From Limnoperna fortunei (lineage: Eukaryota > Mollusca > Bivalvia > Mytilida > Modiolidae): a stretch of DNA of 64,000 nt. The position numbers were made by a program, and so were the translations under genes. The stretch is from assembly GCA_944474755.1 (NCBI GenBank), contig OX104112.1:51038774-51102773 (forward strand). Direction: 5' to 3'. Below are positions 61,203-64,000 of this stretch, in pieces. Below the pieces are notes generated by a model, which was not told the DNA's origin, made no database searches, and saw only the letters and a program-made list of their open reading frames with translations. Positions within the stretch are counted from its first letter, which is position 1; the number at the start of each line of letters is the position of its first letter.

Positions 61203-61225
61203 ATTATTATTATTATCACTTATTT
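61139..61225 (+). repeat. Unit terminus and (TTA)n microsatellite
   Basis: The type-B hairpin remnant and 'aactttaa' run into about 15 TTA units, then the array ends. Confidence 0.9.
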
Positions 61226-61605
61226 ATTTACTTATTCATTCATTTTTGCATATATTATTACTAAATGTACTCCAGGACTTTGTCTTAAACAGATTTATGT
61301 CTTTCATTTTCAGGAGACGGATTTTTATAAGCTTTGTAGCTTCTATCTTGTCTGTATGTTCTTGTGACTATACTGGTATGAATAGAAATAAAATATTTTT
61401 AAACTAGTAAGGCCGAAAGATTATACAGAGTTTGTATTAATTCTTTTAGAGACTTTATTAAAACATGTTTATTTAATGACTATACTATTTGGCAGTCCAG
61501 TGCATGCAATATATTTTTTTATGGAACAATTAAAAGAGATATTGACCAACGCCAACGACCAAGGTCGATGTCCTTTATAAGTGTTCCATAATATATAATA
61601 AACGA
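61226..61605. other. Non-coding, nothing recognised
   Basis: Flank right of the array; no supported feature. Confidence 0.4.
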
Positions 61606-61729
61606 CTTTGATATAGGTCGCTATCAGGATTTATCAACCAGACAAAATGTAATATTCACCGAACTGCTAGGCGAGGTGAATATACATTTTTGAGGGCTGA
61701 AAAATCCTGCTAACGACCGTATGTCAAAG
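61606..61729. repeat. Diverged foldback element
   Basis: 'CTTTGATATAGGTCGCTATC' pairs with the reverse complement of 'gctaacgaccgtatgtcaaag'. The arms meet at ATATTCACC-gaactgctaggcga-GGTGAATAT. Its central design parallels 18517 and 25534, but the arms are more diverged. Confidence 0.85.
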
Positions 61730-61731
61730 GC

Positions 61732-62545
61732 AATAATTCTTTTTATTACATAAATAAAATCACCTTTTTTCCTTTATCAGAAAACAGAGAATGGTTACAT
61801 TTTGTAATGCTGGTTACCCTGGATATTTTCTGTTAATACTGCATTTTGAAGTTGATTTTATGATCATCCTGAAATTCCAGTATCATTACATTTCAAATAT
61901 TAAAAAGAGTTGAATACATCAATAATTGTAATCTTACATTTTTTACAGTATACTTTAAAATTACAGATGATTCAATGACCACTAAAATAGAAATTTATAG
62001 TTTTGTTGGAACAGTCATAAAAACAGGCTTAAACTGGTAAAAACACAGGTCAATATTGGATTCCGCTTGACTGCTTTGCAGCGGAATCGTGCACCAGACT
62101 AAAATTTCCATATTTTTTTGTAATTTTAGTACTGTTGCGATTTATAGCGACCCGAAAGTTGTTTTAGAACAATAAAAAAAACCGAAAAATTCTATTCATG
62201 TAATAAGACATGATATCGTATCCATTTAGCTTGGTTAATTAAAACAAGCAACATTGCTCTATGACATATCAAAATGTCCCCAAAATGCTTAAGTTATACG
62301 GCTAATATGTACTAAAACTAAAAATTGATTAATGAATAGTAGAAACATTCAACACAATGAATACGAATTCTCTATGTTTAATTTGTTTTCTTCTTAAACA
62401 ATTAAATTTACTTAATTAATTAAGTCCACGAATTGTAGAACTTATTGTTTTTGCTCAGTTTCTTATTGACTTTCTTACCAGAGTGTGCCCGGCACGTTTT
62501 TTTTTTTTTTGAGAACGAGTCTCGGGATCCTCATGAAACTTTGCA
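61732..62545. other. Non-coding with one small hairpin
   Basis: GATTCCGCT and AGCGGAATC form a 9-bp stem at 62054-62087. A poly-T run lies at ~62499-62510. Nothing else is supported. Confidence 0.4.
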
Positions 62546-62552
62546 CAAACAT

Positions 62553-62822
62553 AGAATGCCATTTCTTCTTATGCACTTTCAAAATGGCTGCAGTTGAAAA
62601 TCAAAGTACATTCCTCAGATCTCGGGAATGGTTAAAGCAATTTCAATGAAAATTTGTAAACTAATACAGTTGACTATCCTGAGCGTTTGTAACGAAGTAA
62701 TTTGAAGCGAACGCACTATTCTGTAAAGGCAGCCGTTTCAAAACACTTCCACCCAAACGTCAACTTTTTCAGATTACAGCGATCTTGGATATTTAGGTAG
62801 ATTTTAATGCACAAACTTAGAA
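62553..62822 (-). repeat. Dispersed repeat, copy matching 14708-14995
   Basis: Reverse complement shares 'gcattaaaatctacct', 'gttgac', 'gaaacggctgcc', 'gtcaactgtatta', 'ttttcattgaaattgc' and 'gcattctatg' in the same order as the 14.7-kb copy. Confidence 0.75.
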
Positions 62823-63785
62823 TGACATATGCCCGACTATGTTTGTAGATGGGAGGGGACATTTTGTGACTTGCTTGCATTCACAATCATCACTAGTTGT
62901 TTCTTGTCTTAACTGCCAACTCCTTATTCTTTATTTTGAATTTGTTTTTAACCATTATTTACTTTATTCTTGTCTTGTTTTTATGTTACCTCCATATTAC
63001 CATATAATATATTTGGCATGAATGCATGTGAACAACAGTTACTATAAGATATAACATTTCATTTGAAACCAATATTATTTCTTAATATCGAACAAAATTC
63101 CCTGCTCTGTTATTCGTGTTTTTTGTGGAATCTTTATTATCTACGCTATCGCACTTGTCCATTATAAGAACAACAATTTCTAGGACAAGATACGGAAGAG
63201 ATTTCAATAGAGAATAAGACAATACAAAGCTTAAACAAAAGAGGACAAATACAGTGTACCAAAACAGACACACAACACAAAAACAAAAAATAGAGTGACA
63301 CGAACCCCACTAAAAAGCGGCAGTGTGTTCAGGTATGCAACTTCTGCTGCATGCGTGGCACCCGTCGTGTCAGTCAGGTTAAATATCTATATCTGGGGAT
63401 ATTCATTGTCCAGTAAAAAGGAGGGAAAATGGTACGACAAAGTCAATGGTCATTTGTGACACATAAAGTGGGTACGGTTTTAATACGAAAATAAAAAGTA
63501 GAAAATCGTAAACACACTGTGACATAAAATGACATGTTTATAATAATTTGATTTTATCATTTCATAGTTCTGATTTTAAACAAAAAAGTTGGCATTTCTC
63601 TTTTGTACTTTTCAAAAATTTGCTAAACCAGACACGCTTGTTTCAATTTAATCATAACAAGAATAGCATTTGATGCTATTTGATTAATGTAAATATGAAC
63701 TATACTTTTGGCTGTGTTAAGTTAAATTCGATATCAAATATATTATGTAAATTTATAAAAATTTATAATTTTATACATTTATAAA
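62823..63785. other. Non-coding, nothing recognised
   Basis: AT-rich with 60-63-codon ORFs only. No supported feature. Confidence 0.4.
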
Positions 63786-63787
63786 AC

Positions 63788-64000
63788 AAGTGTGGACTGT
63801 GAGCACGCTCACAAAGGGATACCCCCCCGCTTCGCTTCAAGTCCAATTATCTCCCTTGAATAATATCCGACAGCGAGGAAAATTTTTCATTCACATCTAC
63901 ATATGATGTACTTCCTTCATGTAAAGTTTCATCAAAATCTGTGAAACGGTTTAGGAGGAGTTGCGCTTACGAGGTCTCGCTCTGAATACTATATTTAAAA
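63788..64000 (+). repeat. Dispersed mollusc-type repeat, cut by the window end
   Basis: 'gtgagcacgctcacaaaggg', 'caattatctccctt' and 'gtttcatcaaaatctgtgaa' followed by 'acggtttaggaggagttgcg' form a block order I recall as abundant in bivalve genomes. The 'gtgagcacgctcac' palindrome is also visible. Class unknown. Confidence 0.5.

Larger units (their letters stand above)
34107..61210 (+). repeat. ~27-kb tandem array of ~1.45-kb AGGTCA-rich units
   Basis: The 'TTCCGCCAAG' unit start recurs at 34484, 35948, 37414, 42240, 43913, 45358, 46997, 48435, 49941, 51382, 52828 (variant), 54352, 55951 (variant), 57417, 58879 and 60346; a headless unit starts at 37773 and a divergent one at 39916. Most intervals are 1436-1525 bp; longer ones contain extra short hairpin modules. 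Each unit runs head to tail: GCGACATGTCG block, 'GGAGTTATTTCCCC' blocks, four half-site clusters, then a GTGGAAAGCC(T) arm and a GTTC-N4-GAAC hairpin followed by (T)TTATT. No transposase or other recognisable protein is encoded. Orientation is arbitrary. Confidence 0.95.

Overview
This is a 64-kb stretch of AT-rich eukaryotic nuclear DNA with no recognisable host gene. Repeat content points to a mollusc, most likely a bivalve: 'GGAGTTATCTCCC' blocks, arrays of AGGTCA-type half-sites, a tRNA-headed SINE ending in a GGCGTTAAATATC-like tail, and dispersed blocks of the 'gtttcatcaaaatctgtgaaacggttt' kind (seen at 63.9 kb). Species cannot be named from the sequence alone.

Layout. (1) 1-5.7 kb: non-coding DNA with dispersed-repeat fragments, a 1-kb minisatellite with a 19-bp core (3791-4790) and a ~570-bp inverted-repeat element (4924-5491). 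(2) 5725-13235: a complete, apparently very young Ty3/gypsy LTR retrotransposon on the minus strand. It has two identical 209-bp LTRs, a TTAT target duplication, a gag with three zinc knuckles, and a long pol (protease, RT, RNase H, integrase, chromodomain). Pol is read in the -1 frame after a GGGAAAC slippery heptamer. (3) 13.2-19.3 kb: tandem repeats, a SINE with perfect 12-bp target duplications, a (TTGA)n-headed dispersed repeat and several foldback elements. (4) 19302-23450: a second, decayed and 5'-truncated Ty3/gypsy element on the minus strand whose 3' UTR carries six spaced RNA-type hairpins. A circularly permuted copy of its LTR lies at 24.8-25.1 kb. (5) 25-34 kb: foldbacks, a second and larger copy of the minisatellite in inverted orientation (27668-29194), a dead Tc1/mariner transposase and the C-terminal end of a LINE ORF2.

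(6) 34107-61210: the dominant feature, a ~27-kb head-to-tail array of about 18 full or partial units of ~1.45 kb. Each full unit opens with a GCGACATGTCG-containing block. It carries four clusters of AGGTCA half-sites (everted and direct repeats, including the extended TCAAGGTCA) and ends in a GTGGAAAGCCT arm plus a GTTC-N4-GAAC hairpin. Several units are preceded by one to six short hairpin modules (CTTTCCAC...GTGGAAAG). One divergent unit has amplified an internal 155-bp segment 11 times. The hairpin sequences differ between divergent units with paired substitutions that keep the stems. (7) 61.2-64 kb: (TTA)n, foldbacks and dispersed repeats.

Coding capacity is entirely that of transposable elements. 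The most unusual material is the half-site array, the spaced hairpins of the second retroelement, and the frameshift design of the young element.
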